Part shown: positions 42,029 through 50,955 of the stretch, one piece after another
How positions within the stretch are numbered: position 1 is the stretch's first letter
How the letters are laid out: every line of letters starts with the position of its first letter
NCBI GenBank assembly: GCA_027887045.1
Contig: JAPCJH010000001.1
Location: forward strand, 434,001-498,000
Direction of reading: 5' to 3'
Source: Nitrososphaerota archaeon
Lineage (GTDB): Archaea; Thermoproteota; Nitrososphaeria; Nitrososphaerales; Gagatemarchaeaceae
DNA length: 64,000 nt
Notes under the pieces: model-generated
What the model was told of the DNA's origin: nothing
Database searches by the model: none
Seen by the model: the letters and a program-made list of their open reading frames with translations, nothing else
Translations under genes and position numbers: made by a program

Positions 42029-43811
42029 CGACCTTGACCTCCTGAACGCCGGAAATCGTCTTGAACTCGTCCATCATTTCCTTCACCAGGGCGTCCATCT
42101 TGTCCATCTCCTCGTTCTTGATCGCGAACTTCGACCTCAACATCTTCGAGATAACCTGCATGCTCCGGATCCTGGCCAAGGTTGTCCCGCTCTTGAGCGC
42201 TTTCAAGGCCTCTTCGTGGAAGGCTACGAACATCTTCATCATCTTGACCTGCTTCTCTGGACTGCAGTAGGCGTCGGTGTCGTCGTAGGCGTTCTGCTGG
42301 AGAAACCCGATCTGGATCATCCTGGCCACCTCGAGGATCAACTTTTCTTCGTCAGGAAGAGCCTCGGGGCCCAAGAGTCGCACGATCTCTTTCAGTGCAT
42401 CTTCACGCTGGAGAATCGAATAGGCGTCGGCCCGCGTTCTCGCCCAGTCCTTGGCAACGTTAGCGGACCACCAGTTGGACACAGATTCGATGTACCCGGA
42501 GTAGGATGTCATCCAGTTGATGGCGGGGTAATGCCGCGAATAAGCGAGGCGGGTGTCGAGAGCCCAGAAAGTCCTGACAAACCTGATTGTCTGCGAGGTG
42601 ACTGGTTCGGTGAAATCCGCCCCGGCGGGCGAGACGGCGCCTACCAGCGTGACGGAACCGAATCTCTCGGGCGTGCCCTGCGCTGCGACCCTCCCCGCCC
42701 TTTCGTAGAATTCGGCCAACCGCGACGCGAGATAGGAGGGATACCCTTCTTCGGCGGGCATCTCCTCGAGCCTCCCGCTTATCTCTCTGAGCGCTTCGGC
42801 CCACCGGCTGGTGGAATCCGCAACGAGCACCGTGTCGTAACCCATGTCTCGATAGTACTCGGCCATCGTGACTCCCGTGTAGATGCTCGCCTCTCTGGCG
42901 GCGACCGGCATGTTGCTGACATTTGCAATCAAGATCGTTCTCTCCATGAGCGGCCGGCCGCTCTGCGGGTCGATGAGCTCGGGGAACTCGGTGAGGACCT
43001 CGGTCATCTCGTTCCCTCGCTCACCGCACCCGATGTGGAACACGACCTTGGCGTCGGCCCACTTTGCGACGCTGTGGAGGGTCACCGTCTTGCCCGTTCC
43101 GAACCCTCCGGGAATCGCGCCTGTCCCTCCCTTGGCCATCGGAAAGAACGTGTCGAGGACTCTTTGCCCGGTCATCAAGGGTAGCTCGGGGTCAAGTCTT
43201 TCTTTGTTCGGCCTCGCAATCCTCACCGGCCATCTGTGAAAGAGTTTCAGTTCGTGCTTCTTTCCGCTCTTGTCTTCTGCCATGACCACGTTTTCTTGAA
43301 CATCGTATTTTCCTCCCTTGGCCGCTTCTCGAACGGTGCTCTTCGGGAGGTTAGGGGGCGCGAGAATCTTGTGGTCGATCAGGGCCGTCTCCTGAACGTC
43401 GCCGAGAATCGTGCCGCCCTCCACGCCGTCCCCCTTCTTGAGCGCTGGGACAAATTCCCACTTCTTGTCAAAGGGTATCTGATCGGCTGTGACCCCCCGC
43501 GTGATGAATGAACCGGCCTTCTTCGCGATGACCTCCAAGGGTCTCTGAAGGCCGTCGTAGATTGTGCCGGTCATCCCTGGACCGAGGCTCACGGAAAGGG
43601 GTTGGCCCGTCCCCGTGACTGGTTCACCTGGTCTTAGACCGGAAGTCGGCTCGTAAACTTGGACGAAAGCGATGTCGCCCGTCAGCTTGATGATTTCACC
43701 GATAAGCTTCTCTTCGCCAACTTGGACGACCTCGTACATCTTCCCAGCGGCCATCCCGGACGCCTTGACGGCCGGGCCAGAAATCCATTCGATCTTTCCC
43801 TTAGATACCAT
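42021..43811 (-). CDS. atpA: A-type ATP synthase subunit A (catalytic)
   Basis: 596 residues with Walker A GGFGTGKT (about 236-243), [31 protein letters not shown]-type Walker B region and the non-homologous insertion of A subunits in the N-terminal part. It carries the catalytic site for ATP synthesis. No intein is inserted. Start ATG, 6 bp after subunit E. Confidence 0.96.
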   Translation of the reverse strand: MVSKGKIEWISGPAVKASGMAAGKMYEVVQVGEEKLIGEIIKLTGDIAFVQVYEPTSGLRPGEPVTGTGQPLSVSLGPGMTGTIYDGLQRPLEVIAKKAGSFITRGVTADQIPFDKKWEFVPALKKGDGVEGGTILGDVQETALIDHKILAPPNLPKSTVREAAKGGKYDVQENVVMAEDKSGKKHELKLFHRWPVRIARPNKERLDPELPLMTGQRVLDTFFPMAKGGTGAIPGGFGTGKTVTLHSVAKWADAKVVFHIGCGERGNEMTEVLTEFPELIDPQSGRPLMERTILIANVSNMPVAAREASIYTGVTMAEYYRDMGYDTVLVADSTSRWAEALREISGRLEEMPAEEGYPSYLASRLAEFYERAGRVAAQGTPERFGSVTLVGAVSPAGADFTEPVTSQTIRFVRTFWALDTRLAYSRHYPAINWMTSYSGYIESVSNWWSANVAKDWARTRADAYSILQREDALKEIVRLLGPEALPDEEKLILEVARMIQIGFLQQNAYDDTDAYCSPEKQVKMMKMFVAFHEEALKALKSGTTLARIRSMQVISKMLRSKFAIKNEEMDKMDALVKEMMDEFKTISGVQEVKVVE

Positions 43812-43817
43812 CTACTC

Positions 43818-44417
43818 CTAACCTCCCCGAAGCAAACCTGCGACGTCCTTCCTGAGCAAGGGTCTGAACCTCTCGAGCCTCGCCTCAAAAGTGTTCTCGA
43901 ATCTCACGCTACCATCTTTCGAAGTCATTGCCACTCCGCCCAAAACATTTATGCTCTCGTCACTGAGCGTGACTTTCACTGGACCTTTGTTCAGCTCCTT
44001 CAAAACTGACGCAACCATCTTCCTGTCTTTCGCGTTGCAGGCGACGGTGACGTTGTCCCCCAGGACCTCGGTTCCTTCAGAAATCAACCGCGATAACGCC
44101 TTTTCGTATGCGGACGACGGCGTCTTTTCCAAACTTGAAAGTGCCTCTTCGAAAACGGCGTTCACGGCTTCTTCTAGGACCCGAAGTTCCATGTTCCTCA
44201 CGTCCAACTCGGCTGACCCGATTATCTGCCTCCTGAGGGATTCAGCTTTCTTGGCGCTCGTTTCGTTGATCTTTGAGATTTCGTCAACAGTTGCTCTTCT
44301 GGTAGACTCTAAGTGATTCAGCGCCTTCCTCTTTCCCTCCTCCGTATCCGCGAGCACCTCGCTTGAGAACTGGCTCGAGACCTTGCCCAGAGTGTTTCTT
44401 GTCGCATTTCTGTCCAT
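43818..44417 (-). CDS. atpE: A-type ATP synthase subunit E (peripheral stalk)
   Basis: 199 residues: an N-terminal coiled coil (about 1-80, rich in AEEGKRKAL and RRQIIGSAELD patterns) and a C-terminal globular domain ending VRFENTFEARLERFRPLLRK. This is the E half of the E/H peripheral stalk. It begins 4 bp after subunit F ends. Confidence 0.92.
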   Translation of the reverse strand: MDRNATRNTLGKVSSQFSSEVLADTEEGKRKALNHLESTRRATVDEISKINETSAKKAESLRRQIIGSAELDVRNMELRVLEEAVNAVFEEALSSLEKTPSSAYEKALSRLISEGTEVLGDNVTVACNAKDRKMVASVLKELNKGPVKVTLSDESINVLGGVAMTSKDGSVRFENTFEARLERFRPLLRKDVAGLLRGG

Positions 44418-44421
44418 CTTT

Positions 44422-44718
44422 CTAGACCCCCAATATAGAGCGGAGCATGTCCCTGTATTCGACCTTTTCTTGCTTGCTCCCCGGTCCGGGGACTTCGTAA
44501 ATCAGGGGGATTGGCCGCTTCGAACGTATCTGTGTCAGGTCGTCGCGAATCGGTCTCGCGATTTCACTGCTGATCATGATCAGCCCCACCTCGGAGTCCT
44601 TCAGAAGCGTCTGAACACTTTTCAGCGCTTCTTCTGAAGTTGAAACATATTCGCCGGAGACCCCGGAGAGGACGAACCCCGTGACGAATGCCTTCTCACC
44701 GAGAGCCACTACCTTCAA
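44422..44718 (-). CDS. atpF: A-type ATP synthase subunit F
   Basis: 98 residues with a CheY-like fold: VVALGEKAFVTGFVLSGV, the acidic middle EVGLIMISSEIA and PLIYEVPGPG. Subunit F binds the D axle. Assignment by length and by position between the H-like and E genes. Confidence 0.9.
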   Translation of the reverse strand: MKVVALGEKAFVTGFVLSGVSGEYVSTSEEALKSVQTLLKDSEVGLIMISSEIARPIRDDLTQIRSKRPIPLIYEVPGPGSKQEKVEYRDMLRSILGV

Positions 44719-44798
44719 GTTGGGTATTGCAAACTCCGCGAGAATTCGTGTTTATAATCTGATTGGTAGTGAAGTGTCTTTTGAAAAAGGGATTTCAT

Positions 44799-45122
44799 TC
44801 ATTCGGCCGAAAGTCGTCTGACGACCTCGTCGACCGCGCTTCCTTTTCTTTTTGAGATTCCTGCCTTTAGACGTTCGAGAGCTTCTTCTCCCTTTTTGCG
44901 GAGCGCGTCCGCCTCGCGTTCAGCCGACTCACGAGCAGTTTGCAGCCTTTCCTCTGAAGTCTGTTGGGCCTTGGCTAACGCCCTACTCTTGGCCTCTTCC
45001 GCCTCCTCCTCGGCCATTTTCAATAGTTTCAGCCTAGCATCCGTCGCGAGAGCCTTGAGCCTGTCGAGCTCGGTTTCGAACTCCGCCAGCGCCTTCAGTG
45101 TCTCTTCGACGACCTGTGTCAT
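44799..45122 (-). CDS. atpH: A-type ATP synthase subunit H (peripheral stalk coiled coil)
   Basis: About 107 residues from ATG 45122 (a start at 45140 adds six). A continuous coiled coil with right-handed-type spacing (ALAEFETELDRLK, EEAEEAKSRALAKAQ) typical of AhaH. It pairs with subunit E. Subunits C, I (a) and K (c ring) are missing here and must be encoded elsewhere. Confidence 0.82.
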   Translation of the reverse strand: MTQVVEETLKALAEFETELDRLKALATDARLKLLKMAEEEAEEAKSRALAKAQQTSEERLQTARESAEREADALRKKGEEALERLKAGISKRKGSAVDEVVRRLSAE

Positions 45123-45166
45123 TGAATCAAAACGCAGCACAACCGCGGCGTAATTAACTTTTGGAC

Positions 45167-45499
45167 TCAGGAAGTCAGTTTGAGAATCGCTCTTGCCACT
45201 TCGCCGTCCGACTCCTGTAAGGCCGCCACAGCCCTCTCTCTCGTGACGCTGGCCTGTTGCTGGACGAGAAGAATATCCTCCTCATTGAAGGTCTCCTTCT
45301 CTACTTGTGATTCTTCGACTTCACCAGCGACCTGGAATATCCTGTTTCCCTGGGCATTCACCTCCGAAACCGTGGCGTTATGCACGTGGATTTCTTTGCT
45401 CGCGGTCCTGATTATCACTTCTTCTACGTCTGGGATCTCTTTCATGTCTATACCCATTCGTTCCATCATTCTTCTGGTCTGCCTGTCACCCATCTTCAA
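45167..45499 (-). CDS. nac: Nascent polypeptide-associated complex protein
   Basis: 110 residues: NAC domain (KMGDRQTRRMMERMGIDMKEI, then VIIRTASKEIHVHNATV) and a C-terminal UBA helix bundle (ARAILKLTS ending). The archaeal homodimer binds ribosomes near the tunnel exit. The start overlaps the PUA gene stop by 4 bp, a gene order conserved in many archaea. Confidence 0.95.
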   Translation of the reverse strand: MKMGDRQTRRMMERMGIDMKEIPDVEEVIIRTASKEIHVHNATVSEVNAQGNRIFQVAGEVEESQVEKETFNEEDILLVQQQASVTRERAVAALQESDGEVARAILKLTS

Positions 45500-45963
45500 A
45501 GTTTGGAACCCTCTCTGACCTTGACCGCCACCCCTGACTTAAAGCCTCGCATGACGCTCCCTGGCACTATTGCCTTCCCGACGCCCAGCACACGCCCGTC
45601 CCCGTCGAGCACGGTGACCTCGCTCCTCGCTAAGACGTTGTCTCCGGCCGACTTCACAAACTTGCAAAAGACCGATTTCCCTCGCCTGACAAACTCCGCC
45701 GCGTCATCCGTCACTATGACGCAGTTCTTGAGAAAGGGCTTCCGCCTCCGGAGTAAGGTGGCACCGTATACACTTAGTGCGATTGCGCCGTTCGGTTTCA
45801 TGGTTGCGAAATTCTTTCCGTTATAGAGGACCTGCTTCACCCTTCCCGACTTGCGCGAGTAAATGAGCTTGAGACCATCTTTTGGGAGGGCGGAGCTGAC
45901 CCCCTTTCCAAAGGAATAGTCGAGCATTAATGAGAGCTGCCTTCTCTCATCGAACAAACGCAA
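45496..45963 (-). CDS. PUA-domain RNA-binding protein
   Basis: 155 residues with TTG start 45963. N-terminal pre-PUA region and C-terminal PUA domain (about 75-150; KPFLKNCVIVTDDAAEFVRRGKS, LGVGKAIVPG). It matches archaeal PUA proteins next to NAC (COG2016-like) thought to bind ribosomal or tRNA structures, related to MCT-1. Function unproven. Confidence 0.87.
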   Translation of the reverse strand: MRLFDERRQLSLMLDYSFGKGVSSALPKDGLKLIYSRKSGRVKQVLYNGKNFATMKPNGAIALSVYGATLLRRRKPFLKNCVIVTDDAAEFVRRGKSVFCKFVKSAGDNVLARSEVTVLDGDGRVLGVGKAIVPGSVMRGFKSGVAVKVREGSKL

Positions 45964-46090
45964 CAGAGTGGAAGGCGAAAAAGGTCAAATAAAACTCGTT
46001 CTCACGATGTACCGAGTTTGGGAAGAGAGTACCACATTGGCAGCTGGGCTTCACCCTGCTCCGACTTGGAACTAAAACGGTAGCTTTAGC

Positions 46091-46624
46091 TTGGTCTCGC
46101 TGCCTAGCGTTCGGGTTCTGCGGGTCGGTCACAGGTTCGTTAGGGACGACAGGACGCTCACCCACCTCTGCCTCACTTCGCGTGCGCTCGGTGCGGAAGC
46201 CATCTACCTGGAGGAAGTCGAACCTGACATTGCCCGTTCCATCAGCCGGGTCAACGCGACTTGGGGTGGAGATTTTCAGGTGATCGAGGAGAAGTCATGG
46301 AGGGATGTGATAAGGAAAGCGAAGAAAGAGGCGCGAACCGTCGTTCATCTAACAATGTACGGCGTACCGATCCAAGAGAAGGTCTCCGAGTTAAGGAAGA
46401 GCAAGAAACTGCTGGTCGTCGTAGGGGGACCCAAGGTTCCGAGGGAGGTGTATTTCGCCGCGGACTACAACATTGCGGTCACGTCACAACCTCATTCTGA
46501 GACCGCAGCGCTCGCGATAGCGTTGCATGAGATTCAAAACGGAGAAGAACTTAAGAAGGACTTCGGCAAAAGTACGCTAAGGATAATCCCCAAAGACAGG
46601 GGGAAACGAGTGATTAGATCTTGA
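46091..46624 (+). CDS. trm56: tRNA (cytidine56-2'-O)-methyltransferase
   Basis: 177 residues of the SPOUT class: LRVGHRFVRDDRTLTHLCLTSRALGA at the N-terminus, and the knotted SAM site with VVVGGPKVPREVY and NIAVTSQPHSE. Trm56 methylates C56 in the T-loop of archaeal tRNAs. Its end overlaps the tfe start (TTGA), so the genes are coupled. In this genome the initiator tRNA T-loop itself carries an intron, so timing of this modification is interesting. Confidence 0.93.
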   Translation: MVSLPSVRVLRVGHRFVRDDRTLTHLCLTSRALGAEAIYLEEVEPDIARSISRVNATWGGDFQVIEEKSWRDVIRKAKKEARTVVHLTMYGVPIQEKVSELRKSKKLLVVVGGPKVPREVYFAADYNIAVTSQPHSETAALAIALHEIQNGEELKKDFGKSTLRIIPKDRGKRVIRS

Positions 46625-47130
46625 AAATCGAGTACGAGGACACTTTTGTAAAGGTAGCGGGCCTCATCGGCGGCCCCGACTACGTCCGCGTAGCCAGGGC
46701 TCTACTGAACAACGAAAACGCGACGGATGAAGAAATCGCTTCTGCGACGGGATTGAAAATCAAGACGGTGAGGAAGGCCCTCTATGACCTGTTCGGACGC
46801 AGCCTGATCACGGGGGTGAGGGTGAGGGATCCGAAGCGAGGGTGGTTTGTCTACAGGTGGAAAGCTCAAAGAGACCAAACCGACGGTTTCATCCAGACGC
46901 AGCGGAAGAAGGTTCTCAACCGGCTCAAGCAGAGATTAGACTTTGAAGAGACCCATGAATTCTACCACTGCGGGACAGCCACTTGCCCAACGAGGACCTT
47001 TGAAGACGCGATGGAGAGCTTCTTCAAGTGCCCCACCTGTTCAAAGGCCCTAAACAGGCTCGATAACACTGAGCTGAAGAGCGCGCTCAAGTGGAAGATA
47101 AACCAACTCGACGAGGAAATCAACAAGTGA
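46621..47130 (+). CDS. tfe: Transcription factor E (TFE alpha)
   Basis: 169 residues: N-terminal winged helix (about 5-90; EEIASATGLKIKTVRKALYDL) and C-terminal zinc ribbon (C near 120, CPT and CPTC pattern around 125-145). It assists TBP/TFB promoter opening by RNA polymerase. TTG start overlapping trm56; the next gene's GTG overlaps its TGA. Confidence 0.94.
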   Translation: MKIEYEDTFVKVAGLIGGPDYVRVARALLNNENATDEEIASATGLKIKTVRKALYDLFGRSLITGVRVRDPKRGWFVYRWKAQRDQTDGFIQTQRKKVLNRLKQRLDFEETHEFYHCGTATCPTRTFEDAMESFFKCPTCSKALNRLDNTELKSALKWKINQLDEEINK

Positions 47131-47681
47131 TTCCGAGCGAGACGCAGGCGCTCGAAATACTCAGCGAACGCGGGGCAAATCCCGTCACTATAGCCCATTG
47201 TAAGATGGTCGCTAACGTCGCAAAGACGCTCGCGGACGAATTCAAAGCCCGGGGAATCCATGTAGATGTCGAGGCGATAGTCGCGGGTGCCCTCTTGCAC
47301 GACGTGGGTAGAACCAAGGTTCAGACGGTCTTGCACGGTTACGAGGGGGCGGAAATCCTGGTACAGAAGGGGGTCGACCCCAAGGTCGTTGAAATTGTCA
47401 GGAAGCATGTCGGCGCGGGGATCACGCCCGAAGAATCGAGGCGTCTGGGACTTCCCGAAGGCGACTACGTACCGAGGTCACTTGAGGAGAAGATTGTCTG
47501 TTTCGCGGACAAGATCGTCGGCAAGGACCACCTCCAGCCGTTCGAAGAGGAGGTGCGAAGGTTCACCAAGAAGGGGCACGACGAAAGGCGCCTTGTAGAG
47601 CTGAAGGAGAGTCTTCAACGGGCGCTTGGAGCCGACCCAGAGACCTTGGTGCTGCAAAGAATTAAAGAGCGACAGAGGTGA
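47127..47681 (+). CDS. HD-domain phosphohydrolase
   Basis: About 184 residues from GTG 47127, which overlaps the tfe stop. HD motif GALLHDVGRTKV (about 55-66), an upstream HC-type metal ligand (IAHCKMV) and a later ADKIVG ligand. It belongs to the small archaeal HD family (TIGR00295-like). These hydrolyse phosphate esters of nucleotides or similar. Third gene of the trm56-tfe-HD operon. Confidence 0.88.
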   Translation: MIPSETQALEILSERGANPVTIAHCKMVANVAKTLADEFKARGIHVDVEAIVAGALLHDVGRTKVQTVLHGYEGAEILVQKGVDPKVVEIVRKHVGAGITPEESRRLGLPEGDYVPRSLEEKIVCFADKIVGKDHLQPFEEEVRRFTKKGHDERRLVELKESLQRALGADPETLVLQRIKERQR

Positions 47682-47692
47682 GGCAAAAAAAG

Positions 47693-47803
47693 ATGGCAGT
47701 CTGCGTTTGCAGAATTTGCAGACACAAGATTTACGAATTCTGCTCCAAGTGTTCATGCTGCGCTTACAATCGATGCGGATGCTTTCAGAAGCCTACGGAC
47801 TAG
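47693..47803 (+). CDS. 36-residue cysteine-rich microprotein
   Basis: ATG 47693 follows the HD gene by 11 bp. The product has nine cysteines in 36 residues: VCVCRIC near the start, CSKCSCC in the middle and RCGC near the end. The spacing suggests one or two zinc sites (treble-clef or rubredoxin-like knuckles). It is too short for routine gene calling. Operon position after tfe and HD genes supports translation. Function unknown. Confidence 0.55.
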   Translation: MAVCVCRICRHKIYEFCSKCSCCAYNRCGCFQKPTD

Positions 47804-47871
47804 CGAAACACGTTCTAAATCCAGAGGAAGGCGGTAACTTTAAGGCGGCTTACAGGGAGCGCTCGCTTCAT

Positions 47872-48009
47872 AGCGAGGTGGGGAAGCCAGACCCACAAAG
47901 GGGCTAGGTTTATCCCGGCGGGCTCATAAGCGCCTACTGAGAGACCCGCAGATCGGAGGTTCAAATGGTGTTGGGCAACGCCTGGCGCCTGAAAGTCCTC
48001 CCCTCGCTA
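47872..48009 (+). tRNA. Initiator tRNA-Met with three introns (D-loop, anticodon loop, T-loop); CCA encoded
   Basis: Acceptor AGCGAGG (47872-47878) pairs with CCTCGCT (48002-48008); A73 and encoded CCA (48010-48012) follow. The A1-U72 start, GCGGG/CCCGC anticodon stem and CTCATAA loop mark initiator tRNA. Introns: 17 nt in the D-loop (47891-47907), 15 nt at 37/38 (47929-47943) and 30 nt at the end of the T-loop (47967-47996, next to TTCAAAT). Removing all three gives exactly 76 nt with every stem paired. A TATA-like actttaagg lies ~25-30 nt upstream. Confidence 0.9.
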
Positions 48010-48065
48010 CCAACTCCACAGTCCGAACACAGAAGTTTAACAATGTCGCTTTCCTGATTCGTTGG

Positions 48066-49235
48066 GTGGATGGAGATTCAACCAGGTCTGTCCATGAGGC
48101 CGAGCCCATAGATGAGAAGACGGGTTCGGTAACGGTCCCAATCTATCAGAGCTCAACCTTCGGTTTTAAGAAGGCCTCAGAAGTCGTCCGGGCGGTACGA
48201 GGTCAGGGCAAGTCCTACGTGTACAGCAGATGGTCAAATCCGACCGTTGCGATACTAGAGGCAAAGTTGGCATCGTTTGAAGACGCCGAAGACTCAGCTT
48301 TTTTCGCTTCGGGGATGGCCGCAATTTCCACCGCGTTCCTAGCGTTCGTAGAGGAAGGTTCCCATGTGCTTGCGATACGAGACCTGTATGGCGAAAGCTA
48401 CAGACTGATTCACGAATTTCTGCCTTTGTTCGGTGTCAAAAGCACGCTAGTGGAAACGGAGAGCCTCACACAGATGAAGAAAGGGTTGAGGAAAAATACG
48501 AAAGTGGTCTATGTTGAGTCGCCTACGAATCCAACCCTGAAACTGGTCGATATCAGGAGGGCGGCGAAGCTCGCGCACAGCGTCAACGCCATGCTTTTGG
48601 TGGACAACACTTTTGCATCACCGATTAACCAGAAACCGCTGCAGCTGGGAGCGGATATTACGTTGCACAGCGCGACCAAATACCTCAATGGCCACGCGGA
48701 CGTCATAGCTGGGGTGGCTGCAGGCAGTGCAAAGGCGATTGGGAGAGTAAAGCACGTACGAAGAATCCTCGGGGGGACTCTGGACCCTCACGCTGCTTGG
48801 TTAATCCTCCGTGGGATGAAGACGATGTCCCTAAGAGTACGAGCGCAGAATCAGAGCGCCCAAAGATTGGCTGAGTTCCTGTCAAAGAACAAGCGTGTGA
48901 TGAGGGTGAACTATCCCGGGCTGAGAACCCATCCTCAGCACGGTCTCGCGGGACGCCAGATGAAGGGATTTGGGGGGATGCTCAGCTTCGAGATCAACGG
49001 GACGAAACGCCAGGCCATGAGATTAACAGAGTCGCTGAGAACAGCTACGCTTGCCGGAAGCCTAGGAGGGGTCGAGACGCTGGTCGCTCAGCCGGCGACC
49101 CTCAGTCACGCACAGATGTCGCCCGAGGATAGGCTCAGGACCGGTATCTCCGACAGTCTGATCAGGGTCTCCGTGGGCATCGAAGATGTGGAAGACTTGA
49201 TCAGAGATTTTGAGCAAGGGCTCTCAAAGATATAG
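48066..49235 (+). CDS. Cystathionine gamma-synthase/lyase family PLP enzyme
   Basis: 389 residues from GTG 48066. Fold type I PLP motifs: YSRWSNPT, ASGMAAIST, DNTFASP and the Schiff-base lysine in HSATKYLNGH (about 212). Family members perform gamma-elimination or replacement in Cys/Met metabolism (cystathionine gamma-synthase, gamma-lyase, methionine gamma-lyase, O-acetylhomoserine sulfhydrylase). Which reaction occurs here cannot be decided. Single gene; its end overlaps convergent tiaS by 35 bp. Confidence 0.92.
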   Translation: MDGDSTRSVHEAEPIDEKTGSVTVPIYQSSTFGFKKASEVVRAVRGQGKSYVYSRWSNPTVAILEAKLASFEDAEDSAFFASGMAAISTAFLAFVEEGSHVLAIRDLYGESYRLIHEFLPLFGVKSTLVETESLTQMKKGLRKNTKVVYVESPTNPTLKLVDIRRAAKLAHSVNAMLLVDNTFASPINQKPLQLGADITLHSATKYLNGHADVIAGVAAGSAKAIGRVKHVRRILGGTLDPHAAWLILRGMKTMSLRVRAQNQSAQRLAEFLSKNKRVMRVNYPGLRTHPQHGLAGRQMKGFGGMLSFEINGTKRQAMRLTESLRTATLAGSLGGVETLVAQPATLSHAQMSPEDRLRTGISDSLIRVSVGIEDVEDLIRDFEQGLSKI

Positions 49236-50550
49236 GTCCCCTGTTGCCAATCCAGCCAGTGATAAGGGGGCTTGATTTCCCCGGGTTCTCCATGCCATAT
49301 CTGATCAACGGCTTTGTCAGGTGACGGTTGGCGCGCGGAGATGAGACGTAATGACCGACGGCGAGAGCTCTGGGAAGCTCCAACATTCTTTTCTTAGCGT
49401 GCATTCTTGCGCCGCACTTCCTGCACTGGAAACCTTTGGCTGCACCTTCCGACTTGGATCCTGACCCACAAACGCTGCAGGTCGGATTACTCTGGACTGT
49501 GAGCGGGACCAGTGCCTGAATGATCAGCGTCTCAACGTTGATGGCTCTTGGGTGCTTTGTAGAAGGCCTCCTCACCCCTCCCGCTACCATGACCCGGTCC
49601 CCTTCAGCCAGACGTCGGGCGACCCTGTAGAGATCCCCGGTTGGCTTGTAGACAGCTGCTCGCGCTCTCTTTTGGCCCCTCTGCAATTCAAGGAAAACAT
49701 GGCCTCCGACCTCTGTGGTGACCGACTTCACTTCTCCTTGGAACCAGCCCGCGTGATACGCCTTGAGCGGCCAACCGAGCCGGGACCCCAAATGAGCCTC
49801 GGTGCACTGGTTCGAGAGGTATATCATGTGACCGTCGATATCCTCATCATACCTCAGAAGGCTGAAGGCTTCGAGAACTGATTCCGGGGAATCGCCCCGG
49901 ATTCCAGCGAACACGGGATCTGGGCCGTGCGGGGCGATTAGCGGGCGCTTCTTCTCGTAGTCATAATTATTGTAGGTGTGAGGGAACGTTGCTGAGTCCA
50001 TTCGACTGACTGATTCCGGACTTAGTCTTCTCCTAGTTCCCCAATTATCGCTTCTCCTGTACGAAATGATTTCGTAGGTGTGGTCGTAGGTTTCATCAAA
50101 TCCCAAGCTAGCTGAAGCGCCGACGAGCCCCATCCCGTTTCCGAGCGTGAAACTGCGAACACCGTTCGTCGAAAGCAACCTCGCTGCCCGTGTTTTGTTG
50201 ACCAAACCGGAGAGGGCAACACGATACAGCCTCTTGAAGGCGGGGAGCTTTCCCAAGTCTTCAAGCATGACGACGCCCGTGTTGGCGCCGTTCTCGACGT
50301 CCGAGTACCTTGCTGTGATGGAGCAGACGGATTTGAACGCGGCATCAGAATCCGATGCTTCGATAACCAGAGAGACCGCTGCGTTGCCTCTCGTCTTGAA
50401 GGGGATGTTGGGATTGAGGCGGACTAGCCTTGGATATTCGAGGATTCTGAATCCGAGTTCCATTGCGTTAGTCGCGAGTTTGTATGCGAGGAAGGTGGTG
50501 CACAGTCCGGCGGCCGAATCGCTGTCGTCGATGCCGATCATGCATTTCAT
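49201..50550 (-). CDS. tiaS: tRNA(Ile2) 2-agmatinylcytidine synthetase
   Basis: 449 residues: the N-terminal MIGIDDSDS motif (kinase-like TCKD domain), the FLD domain, an OB fold (GWFQGEVKSV region) and a C-terminal zinc ribbon CSVC...CRKC. TiaS attaches agmatine to C34 of tRNAIle2 so that it reads AUA. It starts with ATG at 50550. Confidence 0.94.
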   Translation of the reverse strand: MKCMIGIDDSDSAAGLCTTFLAYKLATNAMELGFRILEYPRLVRLNPNIPFKTRGNAAVSLVIEASDSDAAFKSVCSITARYSDVENGANTGVVMLEDLGKLPAFKRLYRVALSGLVNKTRAARLLSTNGVRSFTLGNGMGLVGASASLGFDETYDHTYEIISYRRSDNWGTRRRLSPESVSRMDSATFPHTYNNYDYEKKRPLIAPHGPDPVFAGIRGDSPESVLEAFSLLRYDEDIDGHMIYLSNQCTEAHLGSRLGWPLKAYHAGWFQGEVKSVTTEVGGHVFLELQRGQKRARAAVYKPTGDLYRVARRLAEGDRVMVAGGVRRPSTKHPRAINVETLIIQALVPLTVQSNPTCSVCGSGSKSEGAAKGFQCRKCGARMHAKKRMLELPRALAVGHYVSSPRANRHLTKPLIRYGMENPGKSSPLITGWIGNRGPISLRALAQNL

Positions 50551-50608
50551 TGATTATGAGAAGCAGGACCCGGAGCGATATAAGTTCGAAAAGTCTGGCT
50601 CTCGGAAT

Positions 50609-50842
50609 TCAGCCTTCGACGACTATCATCGTGAGGGTGCTTCTCACCTTGTCTAAGCGTCGTATCTTCCACGTGATCGTCTCTTTTACCTTCTCCATCG
50701 TCTCCCCCTCGATCTTTGCGACGATATCATACACGCCGTATACCACATAGACTTCCTTGACGTGCTCGATTCCTTTCAACTGCTTAACCAGCTCCTCTTC
50801 AGCGCCGAGGTCAGCGTTAATCAAAACGAAGGCCATGGGCAT
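50609..50842 (-). CDS. Stand-alone Lrp/AsnC ligand-binding (RAM) domain protein
   Basis: About 77 residues from ATG 50842. A TATA-like cttttatac (about 50873-50881) is ~30 nt upstream, which supports this start over the 50899 one. The beta-alpha-beta sequence FVLINADLGAEEELVKQLK and VYVVYGVYDIVAKIEGE is the RAM/SAM domain of Lrp regulators without the DNA-binding half. Such proteins form octameric rings and bind amino acids; they may partner full-length Lrp proteins. Confidence 0.88.
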   Translation of the reverse strand: MPMAFVLINADLGAEEELVKQLKGIEHVKEVYVVYGVYDIVAKIEGETMEKVKETITWKIRRLDKVRSTLTMIVVEG

Positions 50843-50955
50843 GGTCGTGTCTGAGGAAATGACTGGAGTGCCGTATAAAAGAATTTCAGATGTCTTCACT
50901 CAGACGAGTGTGTTTCTATCCTTAAGTAGAGAACGGGAGCTGAAAGTGCGAAACC

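Noticed and set aside
47872-48012. Treating the interrupted initiator tRNA as a pseudogene
   Set aside because: Removing the three inserts gives a complete 76-nt tRNA with all stems intact, an encoded CCA and an upstream TATA-like box.
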